Shown here: piece by piece, positions 1-7,745 of the stretch | How positions within the stretch are numbered: position 1 is the first letter of the stretch | Layout: each line of letters begins with the position of its first letter | Source of the DNA: a virus | Length of the DNA stretch: 48,996 bases | Direction: 5' to 3' (one strand) | Virus record (IMG/VR): IMGVR_UViG_3300031785_001363 | Coordinates: 1-48,996 of that record | Translations under genes and position numbers: made by a program | The notes under the pieces: model-generated | What the model was told of the DNA's origin: nothing | The model's database searches: none | What the model saw: the letters and a program-made list of their open reading frames with translations, nothing else

Positions 1-510
1 TATAGTATAGGGTTGAATACTTTTACCACTTTGTGCCCCTTTATCTGTTTTGAGTGTGTTACAAGCATGAAACTTCCTGAAACCTAAATCATATAATTTA
101 TCAATGTCACGTAAACTCATTTGAGGGGATAATTTTACTATAGGATTTCTACCAACAAACTTTTCTATTCCGTTTGTATATTCGTTGTAATGTTCTATGT
201 TTGGACAAGAAATATTAAGTTCTAATTTAATGTCTTTTGGGATCAGATGTTCTAGTTCTTTCCAATCTCCTACGTCGATGGCCGCTATACTTAATATGTT
301 ATCTGGTTTGCATTTGCCTATACCATTTATTACACCAGGATTACGTAAACCTAAAGCATTGTACCAACAACCATCTTTAAAAGAATATCTTAAGGTTTTA
401 ATCATCTGCATCAACAATCCACTTCTCTTATTAAGTGTAAAAGTTCCTATTACAGATGTGGCATTTTTGTGTGTAAGATAATTTCCAAATGGGGCTGATA
501 TGAATAACAT
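1..510 (-). CDS. pyrD: Dihydroorotate dehydrogenase-like protein, C-terminus beyond window edge
   Basis: FMN enzyme family that oxidises dihydroorotate to orotate in pyrimidine synthesis. 170 codons are visible from the ATG at 510, which has AGGA about nine bases upstream; the rest lies beyond base 1. Seen in the protein: SAPFGNYL near the N-terminus, the strand LELNISCPN (residues 96-104), IVKLSP (124-129) and CNTLKTDKGAQSGK, in the order expected for the FMN and orotate sites of DHODH. Pyrimidine synthesis recurs in this window as pyrF (29211-29882) and prs (42835-43794), which supports the assignment. The electron acceptor class cannot be told from this fragment. Confidence 0.82.
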   Translation of the reverse strand, partial: MLFISAPFGNYLTHKNATSVIGTFTLNKRSGLLMQMIKTLRYSFKDGCWYNALGLRNPGVINGIGKCKPDNILSIAAIDVGDWKELEHLIPKDIKLELNISCPNIEHYNEYTNGIEKFVGRNPIVKLSPQMSLRDIDKLYDLGFRKFHACNTLKTDKGAQSGKSIQPYTI

Positions 511-525
511 TTTAGTATTCCTGCT

Positions 526-861
526 TCAGTTATTTAATCCTTGCATTTCTTGTTGTACACAAATCGGAAATGTAGCAGTGGCAATCATAACCATTTCTGA
601 ATTTGTTGAATTATCTAATATTTCCTGATATGTAACTGAATGTCTAAAAGCATCAACTACACAACTACAAACAGATCTTACCTGTTCAGGCCACATAGAC
701 TGTGTAAATGGTAATTGATTTTTTTCTACTTGGTCGGCACACCCAGTAACATAACCATATATGAAACTAGAAGGATACCAATACGGTTTTGCTCCATCTG
801 GGTGTGCCTTAACTATTGTAGTAAACAAGATAATTGCTATGGTAAAAATTAATGTTTTCAT
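526..861 (-). CDS. Small exported protein, unknown function
   Basis: 111 residues. The first 19 form a clear signal peptide (K, then a run of I/L/F/T, ending VKA before HPDG), so the product is probably periplasmic. The mature part has four cysteines (GCADQ, CSC, ICVQ) that could form disulfides. It sits between the pyrD-like gene and a small cytoplasmic gene with a 4-base overlap. No family recognised. Confidence 0.65.
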   Translation of the reverse strand: MKTLIFTIAIILFTTIVKAHPDGAKPYWYPSSFIYGYVTGCADQVEKNQLPFTQSMWPEQVRSVCSCVVDAFRHSVTYQEILDNSTNSEMVMIATATFPICVQQEMQGLNN

Positions 862-1139
862 TTTTTGTTTTTTAGTTTTTTAAGTAATATCGTATCACTG
901 TAATCTGCTTTGATTTTTTCTAATTTTTGAGCAACCTTAGCAGATTTAGAATCTTCTTTGATACGTTTTTCTAAAGCTACTGTTTGAATATATTTTTTAT
1001 ATAAACTATCGCAATGGTTTTTATACTTTTGATCCTCTATGCGCCATTCATCTTCAATCATCGATCGATGATCACAATACCAGTAGTATTCCATTAAGAT
1101 TTCATGAGCAGGTCTGTGTTTAGTATAGATTGTTTCCAT
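858..1139 (-). CDS. Small charged protein, unknown function
   Basis: 93 residues, highly charged, with a lysine-rich and probably helical C-terminal half ending KKLKNKK. Its stop overlaps the start of the exported-protein gene by 4 bases, which implies translational coupling. A TATAAATA box lies about 50 bases upstream at 1187-1194. No family recognised. Confidence 0.6.
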   Translation of the reverse strand: METIYTKHRPAHEILMEYYWYCDHRSMIEDEWRIEDQKYKNHCDSLYKKYIQTVALEKRIKEDSKSAKVAQKLEKIKADYSDTILLKKLKNKK

Positions 1140-1148
1140 GCAATAATA

Positions 1149-1313
1149 TTATACATGAGGCTCCGTATGACCGTGAGCGTCCTCAATATTTATACCGTCT
1201 GTGTGGCATCTATTGTGCATGATATTTTCTTTCAACACAAAAGTAAATCTTATAATTACGGCTAATGTTACTGTAAGCACTAGTAACATCGCCGTAAGAC
1301 ATATATACATCAT
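1149..1313 (-). CDS. Possible 54-residue single-pass membrane peptide
   Basis: Begins ATGATG at 1313. The first 27 residues are hydrophobic (MMYICLTAML followed by a V/I/L run), then a polar His-rich tail (HNRCHTDG, DAHGHTEPHV). It fills an otherwise empty gap between co-directional genes. Caution: a TATAAATA box (1187-1194) lies inside it and no good ribosome site is visible, so it may not be translated. Confidence 0.4.
   Translation of the reverse strand: MMYICLTAMLLVLTVTLAVIIRFTFVLKENIMHNRCHTDGINIEDAHGHTEPHV
1187..1194 (-). promoter_or_regulatory. TATAAATA late-type promoter box
   Basis: Exact match, read on the minus strand, to the T4 late promoter consensus. It lies about 50 bases before the gene starting at 1139. 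No TTGACA-like element precedes it. Confidence 0.4.
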
Positions 1314-1316
1314 ATA

Positions 1317-1514
1317 TTATTTTTTTAGTTTATGACAAACATATTTGTTGCCAATTGGTGTTTCTATTGCAATATGAGGTAATGACTCATTAGGAGCTCT
1401 ACATTCGATTTGCTCCCATTTATAACCTTGAGCCAATTGCTCATTCATTGTATCAATATATTCTCTGTTGTCCATAGACCATAAAGCCAGAACGACAACG
1501 CCAAATGCTAACAT
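1317..1514 (-). CDS. Small membrane-anchored protein, unknown function
   Basis: 65 residues from ATG 1514, chosen because AGGAG lies at proper spacing just upstream; an earlier in-frame ATG at 1547 would run into the tRNA gene. N-terminal hydrophobic segment (LAFGVVVLALW), then a polar domain with two cysteines (IECRAP, YVCHK). Lies directly downstream of tRNA-Thr. Confidence 0.55.
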   Translation of the reverse strand: MLAFGVVVLALWSMDNREYIDTMNEQLAQGYKWEQIECRAPNESLPHIAIETPIGNKYVCHKLKK

Positions 1515-1538
1515 GTTTTTTCTCCTTTGATAAAAAAG

Positions 1539-1614
1539 TGGAGCCACTGATAGGACTTGAACCTACAACCTACTGATTACAAATCAGTTGCTCTACCAAT
1601 TGAGCTACAGTGGC
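1539..1614 (-). tRNA. tRNA-Thr (anticodon UGU)
   Basis: 76 nt including an encoded CCA. The acceptor stem is a perfect 7 bp pair (GCCACTG with CAGTGGC), the D arm reads AGCTCAATTGGTAGAGC, the anticodon loop is TTTGTAA on a CTGA/TCAG stem, and the T arm has the standard TTCAAGT loop. It starts 2 bases after the stop of the preceding gene, so it is likely processed from a longer transcript. It reads ACA and by wobble other Thr codons, helpful in an AT-rich phage. Confidence 0.95.
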
Positions 1615-1615
1615 A

Positions 1616-2074
1616 TCACTTGCAGTATAAATCTACAAGTTCTAAAGCCTTATCACCCTTATGCCAATAACTGAAAGCCTCAGCTTCTAGTAATGCATCT
1701 TCTTTATTGTATTTCTTAGTCACATAAGCTGGTATTACTATGTCATTATTAAGAGCTACAAGGACACTGTTATTTAATCCTGCTTTACAATCTTGGGCAA
1801 CATGTACTGCTTCATGTAAAAGTATTTTCCTGTATACATCTACATGTCGATTAGTTGGCCAATTGCGTTCAAGATTGGTTTTGCAAAATTCTAATCTATT
1901 CATACCCGGTCTGTAAAAGCCATCAAAATTTGTATTGGTTTTGCATAGACTTGTGTCTACTTCAATTGACACATAATTATTAAGTTTTGTAATAATGTCT
2001 TCATATGCAAAAGCAGGATGACATCCTTTTAAAGCAAAAAATACAGAAGCAAATATTATAGATATTTTTTTCAT
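1616..2074 (-). CDS. Exported HExxH zinc-metallopeptidase-like protein
   Basis: 152 residues with an N-terminal signal peptide (MKKISIIFASVFFALKGC... to about residue 23; the cysteine at 18 is a less typical lipobox). HEAVH at residues 87-91 is a zincin motif, and LLEAEAF further on offers a third ligand. Probably acts in the periplasm or cell envelope. Its start overlaps the glycine-zipper gene by 4 bases. The substrate is unknown; the metallopeptidase call rests on the motif and the export signal. Confidence 0.6.
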   Translation of the reverse strand: MKKISIIFASVFFALKGCHPAFAYEDIITKLNNYVSIEVDTSLCKTNTNFDGFYRPGMNRLEFCKTNLERNWPTNRHVDVYRKILLHEAVHVAQDCKAGLNNSVLVALNNDIVIPAYVTKKYNKEDALLEAEAFSYWHKGDKALELVDLYCK

Positions 2075-2505
2075 TTTTGGAACCTAACAGTATAATTCTT
2101 TCCTTCGTACATAAAACTTACAATACTATGACTGTAAATTTCTCTAGGTGTATCATTGTACCTCGTTTCGATACGACACACTCTTTTGGTGCCTCCTGTA
2201 GCATTGCTATTGTTATGACCTAGCATACCTCCAATAACTGCTCCCAATGCACCACCGTTCTCTACATTACCAACATTGTTACCAATAATACCTCCGATGA
2301 TTGCACCTTTGAGAGTATCACCTGTTTTATCACCAGATACTTGTTCGTTGTAGCATACTTCTACATCGTAGGCATCTCTTTCAATTACTGTCTTGTAATG
2401 ATCAGTAATTTTAGTTACGGCGCCTACATATTCGGCATTAGCCACTCCGGTAAGTCCACATAATGCACTTGCCACAGTAGCCAAAGTAATTTTAAATTTT
2501 TTCAA
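2071..2505 (-). CDS. Exported glycine-zipper (17 kDa antigen-like) protein
   Basis: 144 residues: signal peptide ending VANA, then a glycine-zipper hairpin of two glycine-rich hydrophobic stretches (GAIIGGIIGNNVG and GALGAVIGGMLG, roughly residues 67-96), then a polar C-terminus with paired cysteines. This is the 2TM glycine-zipper pattern of envelope-inserted proteins. Likely associates with the host membrane or outer envelope; whether it serves lysis or envelope remodelling is not shown. Confidence 0.7.
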   Translation of the reverse strand: MKKFKITLATVASALCGLTGVANAEYVGAVTKITDHYKTVIERDAYDVEVCYNEQVSGDKTGDTLKGAIIGGIIGNNVGNVENGGALGAVIGGMLGHNNSNATGGTKRVCRIETRYNDTPREIYSHSIVSFMYEGKNYTVRFQK

Positions 2506-2797
2506 CCTTTTCTCCTCTAGTTACTTTAGTTACTCTGTCATATTTAAATGACCGCCAGCCGTTGGCGTTAATATCCCAAACTGTAACATTACCCTTAGGA
2601 GGTTCTTTGTCACTCTTTGGATGATGGGATTCTGGAATTAGTTTAAAATTTTTCGTGCAACTCATTACACGTTCGTCGCCATTTAATTTGTTAAAGGTAA
2701 CTACAAGAACTTCTTCTTTTAATTGTTTAAGTAGTTCTTCTTGTGTAGGAATACCTTTAAGTTCAGCGACTTTCGATGACACTATCTGCGAGTCCAT
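2492..2797 (-). CDS. DUF2693-like SH3-fold phage protein
   Basis: 101 residues. The core [17 protein letters not shown] followed by [19 protein letters not shown] matches the pattern of a small beta-barrel family common in T4-like phages (VTF-K-DG-R-M-CT ... VWD---WRSF). Function unknown in that family. Its start lies 35 bases inside the 3' end of clpP. Confidence 0.65.
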   Translation of the reverse strand: MDSQIVSSKVAELKGIPTQEELLKQLKEEVLVVTFNKLNGDERVMSCTKNFKLIPESHHPKSDKEPPKGNVTVWDINANGWRSFKYDRVTKVTRGEKVEKI

Positions 2798-3347
2798 ATT
2801 TTACTGCCTTTTCCGCACTCATAAAGTTATCTCTATCCATGTCAGCCTGCAAAATATCTACAGATTGACCGGTGTGTTTTGCATACAAATCTGTCAGTCT
2901 ATCTTTCCAGAATTGTAATTCTTTGTATTGTATTTCAACATCACTAGCTTGTCCTGATGTTCCGCCTAGTGGTTGATGAATCATATGTCTCGAATTTGGT
3001 AACACAAATCTTTTGCCTTTTTCTCCGGCACTGGCTAAGAAACTACCCATACTTGCCGCTATGCCCATTACAATAGTATGGACTGGACATTTAATATACT
3101 GCATGGTATCATATATACTCATTCCTGCCGTTACACTACCGCCTGGACTATTAATATGAAACCTAATTGGTTTTTCTTTGTTTTGTGATTCTAAAAACAG
3201 CATTTGTGCTACAATTAAACTTGCTGAAGTCTGACTTACTTCCGTGTCTAACATGATAATTCTATCTTTTAACAATCTTGAATAAATGTCATAGCTACGT
3301 TCACCACGTGCTTCTTTTTCTATGACTACTGGAACTAAATTAGGCAT
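2763..3347 (-). CDS. clpP: ATP-dependent Clp protease proteolytic subunit
   Basis: 194 residues, the length of bacterial ClpP without a long propeptide. The catalytic triad is complete and correctly spaced: Ser99 in GIAASMGSF, His124 in MIHQPLGG and Asp173 in [11 protein letters not shown], each shifted by two from E. coli ClpP. ClpP forms a 14-subunit chamber fed by ClpA/ClpX; no Clp ATPase is seen here, so it would depend on host unfoldases. The same phage carries clpS (10766-11077) and a tmRNA (22211-22597), both of which route substrates to ClpAP/ClpXP. Confidence 0.95.
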   Translation of the reverse strand: MPNLVPVVIEKEARGERSYDIYSRLLKDRIIMLDTEVSQTSASLIVAQMLFLESQNKEKPIRFHINSPGGSVTAGMSIYDTMQYIKCPVHTIVMGIAASMGSFLASAGEKGKRFVLPNSRHMIHQPLGGTSGQASDVEIQYKELQFWKDRLTDLYAKHTGQSVDILQADMDRDNFMSAEKAVKYGLADSVIESR

Positions 3348-3534
3348 CTTGTTTTACCTCTTTCAGTGGAGTAGTTGAAGATGTATCATGATAGTCACCA
3401 TCCTTCATATATCTTCTAGTTGCTACCTCTTTTACTATCATACCGTCTCGGACTTTATATACTGTTACTTCTTTTAAAAATACACCGTCTGAAATATCTT
3501 CTTGAGCGGTTGTTACAAATGGACCATCGTTCAT
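3340..3534 (-). CDS. Small hypothetical protein upstream of clpP
   Basis: 64 residues, soluble, rich in Asp/Lys/Val, with repeated KEV motifs ([26 protein letters not shown]) suggesting a small beta-rich fold. It overlaps clpP by 8 bases and the next gene by 4, so all three are probably co-translated. No family recognised. Confidence 0.6.
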   Translation of the reverse strand: MNDGPFVTTAQEDISDGVFLKEVTVYKVRDGMIVKEVATRRYMKDGDYHDTSSTTPLKEVKQDA

Positions 3535-3761
3535 CTTTGTCTCCCTAAATTGACTTCGTACTGTTTCGGACCTTTACTAATAAACTCCATACCAAGTTTA
3601 TTTCCTATATACATACCTTTACCATTATAATTTAGCTGAATTTTGTTCCCAGCTATTGCAACTATGAGTCTGTCCTCAGGCTTGAACTGCATTACATCAC
3701 CAGTGGCCTTAACGTCGTTATCGTTACAGACTATTTCGCATTTATCTTCATATCTTAACAT
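3531..3761 (-). CDS. Small hypothetical protein
   Basis: 76 residues, soluble, predicted mostly beta (alternating patterns such as DRLIVAIAGNKIQLNY). First gene of the run leading into clpP. No family recognised. Confidence 0.6.
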   Translation of the reverse strand: MLRYEDKCEIVCNDNDVKATGDVMQFKPEDRLIVAIAGNKIQLNYNGKGMYIGNKLGMEFISKGPKQYEVNLGRQR

Positions 3762-3826
3762 ATACTACCTTTATTCTATTAATATAACACATTGCACAAA
3801 TAAATGCAAATATCAATTTAACCAAA

Positions 3827-4504
3827 CTACACACGATATAGTTTGACATAATTAAGTTGTGTTTCGTTTACATCAAATAACTTGTTCTTTACGTGAGCTT
3901 TGACTTTTGCCTTTATTCTTCTACGTTCATTTACAGGTATTTCCCACTTAGTCCAAAATGAAATTAAGTTTCCCATCATATCAGCAGTATACACATGCTT
4001 TTCATATTGACTTATGTAGTTGGAGTTTAGAATAAGGCAGACACCTTCTACAGGATCTCCTTTTTCGCCTATAACATTACTATCTCTATATTCTGTTCTA
4101 ATTGTTTTTTTGAGACTGTTTTCTTTTTGTTCTCTTAATACTAGTTCTGGAACATATGCCGCTATGCCCAATTTCTTCATAGGTATTGTTTCTGATAAAA
4201 CAATGTCTAAAATATCCTGTTGAAAATCATTTAAACTTTCTCCCAACAATCCTAGAGTATATCGTCTAAAATGTTTTAATGCACTATCAACAGAATCGTA
4301 ATCTTGTTCACATACTTTAATAGGTATAAAGTCTGGTGGTCTATGTTCGGGAATAAACTGAAATTTTAAATAATCTTTATTTGAAAATATTGTTTTATTG
4401 TTTGTTTCACTGAATCTTTGGGTATCTTTCATGTACCCATTATTTTTATTTTGTATAGCATAAGCATATGCTAAAACTTCTTGTGTATTAAATACTGGAT
4501 TCAT
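3827..4504 (-). CDS. Conserved-looking hypothetical protein
   Basis: 225 residues, soluble, no signal or membrane segment; charged mid-region with LREQKENSLKK and a C-terminal basic stretch ERRRIKAKVKAHVKNK. It sits alone behind a strong sigma70-type promoter (4535-4563), suggesting early expression and perhaps a host-directed role. No family recognised. Confidence 0.65.
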   Translation of the reverse strand: MNPVFNTQEVLAYAYAIQNKNNGYMKDTQRFSETNNKTIFSNKDYLKFQFIPEHRPPDFIPIKVCEQDYDSVDSALKHFRRYTLGLLGESLNDFQQDILDIVLSETIPMKKLGIAAYVPELVLREQKENSLKKTIRTEYRDSNVIGEKGDPVEGVCLILNSNYISQYEKHVYTADMMGNLISFWTKWEIPVNERRRIKAKVKAHVKNKLFDVNETQLNYVKLYRV

Positions 4505-4534
4505 TTTTGCCTCTCTTTATGCCTTATTTTATAC

Positions 4535-4563
4535 ATACTAACATACTACTATGTAAAAGTCAA
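4535..4563 (-). promoter_or_regulatory. Sigma70-type promoter (TTGACT-17-TAGTAT)
   Basis: Minus-strand -35 at 4558-4563 and -10 at 4535-4540, spacing exactly 17 bp, upstream of the gene starting at 4504. Confidence 0.65.
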
Positions 4564-4570
4564 CTAAAAA

Positions 4571-5038
4571 TTATTTAGAGCTTTGAGTCCATTTTAGGTG
4601 GCCTAACTTATTCTTCTCAGCCCACTGCACAAATAACCCAATTTCTCTACCATGTGCTTCTATTTCCCAAGGTGCGTCCCAGTACTCAGGATCTTTGTTT
4701 AACCACGTACCTTGCCATCTATGCTTATTAGCACTATTTTCATATAATTCGCCTCTAGCAAATTGTTTAACATGCACCATTTCGTGTGCAACAGTTTCAA
4801 GTAGTCTGCGATTTCTTTGATTTTTGTGAATTTCTATTTCAAATTCACGAGGTCTATGCGGATCTGCATTGTCTTCTGGTATACAATAACCCAGAGAATC
4901 ATCTCTACCAAAATTTTTCAGTTGAAAATTTACAATGACACTGCCCATGCGAGGCATCAATTTTTGATGACAAAATTCAGCCATACTTCTAACCAGCTGT
5001 TTTTGACGTTTTGAGCCACCCCTAATATAGACTTGCAT
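4571..5038 (-). CDS. SprT-like zinc metallopeptidase
   Basis: 155 residues. HEMVHVKQ at residues 85-92 gives the two His ligands and catalytic Glu of a zincin, and WEIEAHGRE about 40 residues later supplies the third-ligand region typical of SprT-like proteins. No signal peptide, so cytoplasmic or virion-associated. SprT-like domains in other organisms process DNA-bound proteins; whether that applies here is inference. Confidence 0.7.
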   Translation of the reverse strand: MQVYIRGGSKRQKQLVRSMAEFCHQKLMPRMGSVIVNFQLKNFGRDDSLGYCIPEDNADPHRPREFEIEIHKNQRNRRLLETVAHEMVHVKQFARGELYENSANKHRWQGTWLNKDPEYWDAPWEIEAHGREIGLFVQWAEKNKLGHLKWTQSSK

Positions 5039-5111
5039 ATACTCTTATCCTTGCTAAATTATACAATATACTTATAATAGCAAAAATATTGGTAAAATGC
5101 AACTATTTTGG

Positions 5112-5306
5112 TTAACTACCGAACATTTGCATTAATTTTGGACCAAAACTACTGGCGGCCCAGCCCAAAGCTACGATTGTAACCACTCCTAGCACTAACC
5201 ATTTCATTTTGAAGTCATCTACAGTCATTTTTAAAGCAATTAGCTCATTGCCTAATACTCTTACTGCAACTTCTAGTTTTCCTTGATCATCTGATTTTTG
5301 TGACAT
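5112..5306 (-). CDS. Small tail-anchored membrane protein
   Basis: 64 residues: a helical charged N-terminus (about 1-33), one transmembrane segment (WLVLGVVTIVALGWAASS) and a short exit GPKLMQMFGS. The layout resembles small phage holin-like or membrane-anchor proteins, but nothing proves a lysis role. Confidence 0.55.
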   Translation of the reverse strand: MSQKSDDQGKLEVAVRVLGNELIALKMTVDDFKMKWLVLGVVTIVALGWAASSFGPKLMQMFGS

Positions 5307-5407
5307 TTTTATTCCTTGATTTCTTCTTTTTCATACCCATATAGTGTTCACTTGGTTCGTAGTTCCATTTCATTCCATGATGTCCACGTATATCAGCATA
5401 AAATACT

Positions 5408-5644
5408 CTAAGTTTTACTAGATACTTTACCAGGGGATTCTGACTTACTTTCACTGTCGTCCTTTACTTCTTCGATGATGATAGTACCCTGATCACCGAT
5501 CTTAACTTTTATTTTTGTGCCTTCTCCCCAGCCTTTGGCTTTGAGCATTTCATCAGGAATCTTCATCCGAATGTTCTTAGGGTTATCTGGGTCAGGAGAA
5601 AATATCTCCTCTTGGCTGAATGTTAATTTTCCGTCTTGTTTCAT
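5408..5644 (-). CDS. AbrB/SpoVT-like DNA-binding protein
   Basis: 78 residues. The segment IPDEMLKAKGWGEGTKIKVK (residues 29-48) followed by TIIIEEV fits the swapped-hairpin AbrB/MazE fold (I-P---L----W--G--I-V). Such proteins are transcription regulators or antitoxins; no toxin partner is adjacent. The C-terminus is Ser/Glu/Lys-rich and probably disordered. An ATAAATA box at 5655-5661 lies just upstream. Confidence 0.6.
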   Translation of the reverse strand: MKQDGKLTFSQEEIFSPDPDNPKNIRMKIPDEMLKAKGWGEGTKIKVKIGDQGTIIIEEVKDDSESKSESPGKVSSKT

Positions 5645-5654
5645 ATTATATACC

Positions 5655-5661
5655 TATTTAT
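5655..5661 (-). promoter_or_regulatory. ATAAATA late-type promoter box
   Basis: Minus-strand ATAAATAGG eleven bases before the ATG of the AbrB-like gene (start 5644); it overlaps the stop of the upstream oxygenase gene. Confidence 0.4.
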
Positions 5662-6209
5662 TAATTTTCTTTAAATTCCAAATCAGCGGCTACTATAAAC
5701 CTATTTTGCTTGGATTGAAGTATACCAGGACGATGCCAAATTTTTCCAGGATAGATCATCCAGTGTCCAGTTCTCCACGGAGCAAAATATCTACCATCGG
5801 CTTCTACTCCTCCAGGTGCTAGTTCCGTACCTGCCATTTCCAAGTCAGTAACATCATCTGGAATATGCATGTAATACACTCCACTGACAGTTTTTGTAGT
5901 TGGATCGTGATCATGATTGTGCCACAATGAATCTCTATGTTCACCAGGCAAACAGGTCATAAAACTCCAACTCTGAATATTATGTATTTTTACTTCTTTT
6001 CCCATGTATGAAAAGCAAGACCAAATGAAGCTCATTTTTAAGTTTACAAAGTCTTCATTTGGTGTTGCGAATATGTTCCAATTAGTTTGAAACTTAGGAC
6101 TATTATGCCAGAACTTTCCGGCCTTGATACCCATTTCAACATTGTTACACATTCGTTGACGTGCATCTTTGCTTATAAGGTTAGTCCAATCAAAATACTC
6201 ATGCACCAT
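5661..6209 (-). CDS. 2-oxoglutarate/Fe(II) oxygenase family protein
   Basis: 182 residues. A double-stranded beta-helix core is visible: WHNHDHDP with an HxD-type iron site, SGVYYMHIPDD, then the distal His in YPGKIWHRPG and the 2-oxoglutarate-binding Arg in NRFIVAADLEF. These enzymes couple 2-oxoglutarate decarboxylation to hydroxylation; the substrate is unknown. Overlaps the peroxiredoxin gene by 11 bases, so the two are likely co-expressed. Confidence 0.75.
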   Translation of the reverse strand: MVHEYFDWTNLISKDARQRMCNNVEMGIKAGKFWHNSPKFQTNWNIFATPNEDFVNLKMSFIWSCFSYMGKEVKIHNIQSWSFMTCLPGEHRDSLWHNHDHDPTTKTVSGVYYMHIPDDVTDLEMAGTELAPGGVEADGRYFAPWRTGHWMIYPGKIWHRPGILQSKQNRFIVAADLEFKEN

Positions 6210-6732
6210 TTAGATAACCTACACAGTTTTCTGGTGTAGTTTCTACATACGGATCGTCATCGTCTCCATCGTTGTTGATGCCAGGTTCCTGCCACCATTT
6301 TTCAACGACACCGTCATTAATGACTGCCATATATCTCCAAGACCGCATACCAAAACCTAAATGATTTTTTCCTATAAGCATTCCCATGTATCTTGTAAAG
6401 TTACCAGAACCGTCTGGAATAACTTTTACATTTTGAATCTTTTGGTGTTTAGCCCATGCATTCATAACAAAGGCATCATTTACTGAAATACAGTAAACTT
6501 CATCTATATCTTGATTCCTGATATTGTCATAGTTTTCTTCAAAACCTGGCAATTGATATGTTGAGCAAGTAGGTGTGAATGCTCCTGGTAAACTGAACAA
6601 CACTACCCGTTTACCTTTTAGTAAAGAATCACTTGTAACGTCTTGCCAACGATAAGGATTATCTCCGCCAACTGATTCATCGCGAACTCTCATTTTGAAA
6701 GTGACGCACGGTACTTTAAACCCTTTGATCAT
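6199..6732 (-). CDS. Peroxiredoxin, Prx5 type
   Basis: 177 residues. The Prx5 signature PGAFTPTCS places the peroxidatic cysteine at 56; further family features are VYCISVNDAFVMNAW and DGSGNFTRYMGM. These enzymes reduce hydroperoxides using thioredoxin or glutaredoxin; a glutaredoxin is encoded at 23365-23619. An acidic insert (NNDGDDDD) near the C-terminus is unusual. Expressed from a sigma70-type promoter at 6819-6847 with a leader of about 80 bases. Confidence 0.88.
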   Translation of the reverse strand: MIKGFKVPCVTFKMRVRDESVGGDNPYRWQDVTSDSLLKGKRVVLFSLPGAFTPTCSTYQLPGFEENYDNIRNQDIDEVYCISVNDAFVMNAWAKHQKIQNVKVIPDGSGNFTRYMGMLIGKNHLGFGMRSWRYMAVINDGVVEKWWQEPGINNDGDDDDPYVETTPENCVGYLNGA

Positions 6733-6818
6733 AACATTTTTTCCTTGTGTGAATAAGTGCTTTGCACTATATATTTAATCTAATCAAAACAGTAATTTCT
6801 GCTTTTTGATTTACATAT

Positions 6819-6847
6819 ATACTAGCATCACAATCAATGCTTGTCAA
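6819..6847 (-). promoter_or_regulatory. Sigma70-type promoter (TTGACA-17-TAGTAT)
   Basis: Minus-strand -35 at 6842-6847 and -10 at 6819-6824, spacing 17 bp, driving the peroxiredoxin/oxygenase pair. On the plus strand, CTAAATA at 6848-6854 directly abuts it and may serve the divergent DUF3307 gene. Confidence 0.65.
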
Positions 6848-6874
6848 CTAAATATTTTACGAAGGGGCATTTAC

Positions 6875-7240
6875 TTGGAAATCTATATTTTTTTGTTGTT
6901 ATTGTTAAAACATGCAGTTGTTGACTTGTGTATGCAGTCTTATAATGGTGCAGTTAAAAAAACTGAATATATAAGCAATGCTCATAAACATTATCTACAA
7001 CATGGTATCTTTACGTTTGCGGTTCTATTTTTTTTCGGACCTCTTGAATTCGTCCTCTTAGCCACATTTCTCGATTATGTAGCACATTGGCATATTGATC
7101 TTGTGAAGTCGCGGATTGTACAACGTTTTGAAGTAGATCGCCAAAGTTCGACTTTTTGGACGATACAGGCTGTGGATCAGGCTTTACATTATTTGACTTA
7201 TTTTGTAATTGTAATTTCATATCAGCAATACGTTGTTTGA
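6875..7240 (+). CDS. DUF3307 membrane protein
   Basis: 121 residues from a TTG at 6875, chosen because GAAGGGG lies seven bases upstream; ATG at 6806 is in frame but has no ribosome site. The family pattern is clear: KHAVVDLCMQ at the N-terminus, HYLQHGIF, DYVAHWHIDLVKSR and VDQALHYLTY, with hydrophobic helices between. Function unknown, common in marine phages. It is one of only three plus-strand genes and ends 2 bases from the stop of a convergent gene. Confidence 0.75.
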   Translation: MEIYIFLLLLLKHAVVDLCMQSYNGAVKKTEYISNAHKHYLQHGIFTFAVLFFFGPLEFVLLATFLDYVAHWHIDLVKSRIVQRFEVDRQSSTFWTIQAVDQALHYLTYFVIVISYQQYVV

Positions 7241-7242
7241 TA

Positions 7243-7539
7243 TCACTTACCCTCCATTCCATCTCTTGCATCTTTTTTAGGTTCCTTCCATTGTAATTTT
7301 TCACGCATTTGAAGTTGTGATTTGAACTTCTTTGTTACGGCAGGATCATTACCTGATCTTGATATAAACATCTTCAGTGCCATATAGCCATCCCCCAGGA
7401 ACACTAATTGATTACCATCGTATAGTTTTGCCCTGGCAGAATTATCCAAATCAAGGACTAGGTGTTTCCAATAATATTTCACTGCACTGATATTTATTTT
7501 ATGTTTTCTCGGAATTTTAAAATTTGCTCTTCTGTCCAT
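7243..7539 (-). CDS. Hypothetical protein
   Basis: 98 residues, basic and soluble, with SAVKYYWKHLVLDLDNSARAK and a Lys/Glu-rich C-terminus. Convergent with the DUF3307 gene, with two bases between the stops. Overlaps the next upstream gene by 46 bases. No family recognised. Confidence 0.6.
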   Translation of the reverse strand: MDRRANFKIPRKHKINISAVKYYWKHLVLDLDNSARAKLYDGNQLVFLGDGYMALKMFISRSGNDPAVTKKFKSQLQMREKLQWKEPKKDARDGMEGK

Positions 7540-7745
7540 TTGTTCCCCTTGTAGTCTCTCTCTTTGAAAGGTAATGGTTTTCGATCAACATAAATTTTTA
7601 CAGGACATTGATATTCTTTTAGTGTTCTTGCGAATTCTTTAGTCGTGTCTCTGCATTGATAAAAACATAGTATATCATCTTTCACAATCATTTCTTCTTT
7701 TATATCACAGGCTAACATTCCTGCCATGGCTAATTCAATGATCAT
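7494..7745 (-). CDS. Hypothetical protein
   Basis: 83 residues with four cysteines (ACDI, LCFYQC, YQCP) and a C-terminal helical stretch KWTEEQILKFRENIK. The N-terminus is moderately hydrophobic (IIELAMAGMLAC). No family recognised. Confidence 0.55.
   Translation of the reverse strand: MIIELAMAGMLACDIKEEMIVKDDILCFYQCRDTTKEFARTLKEYQCPVKIYVDRKPLPFKERDYKGNKWTEEQILKFRENIK

Noticed and set aside
197-481. 94-codon plus-strand frame
   Set aside because: Antisense to the dihydroorotate dehydrogenase-like gene, which carries family motifs.
1539-1614. tRNA-Thr as a prophage attachment site
   Set aside because: No integrase, no repeated tRNA fragment and an encoded CCA; it reads as a working phage tRNA.
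5287-5454. 56-codon minus-strand frame from GTG, with HHGMKWNYEPSEHYMGMKKKK
   Set aside because: It overlaps both neighbours and has no ribosome site or ATG at a sensible place; the C-terminal part looks protein-like but support is too weak to call.
7011-7304. 97-codon minus-strand frame, hydrophilic and helix-like
   Set aside because: It is antisense to the DUF3307 gene, whose H-x3-D, DYVAHWHIDLVKSR and DQALHYLTY motifs are specific; the antisense of a membrane protein is hydrophilic by default.
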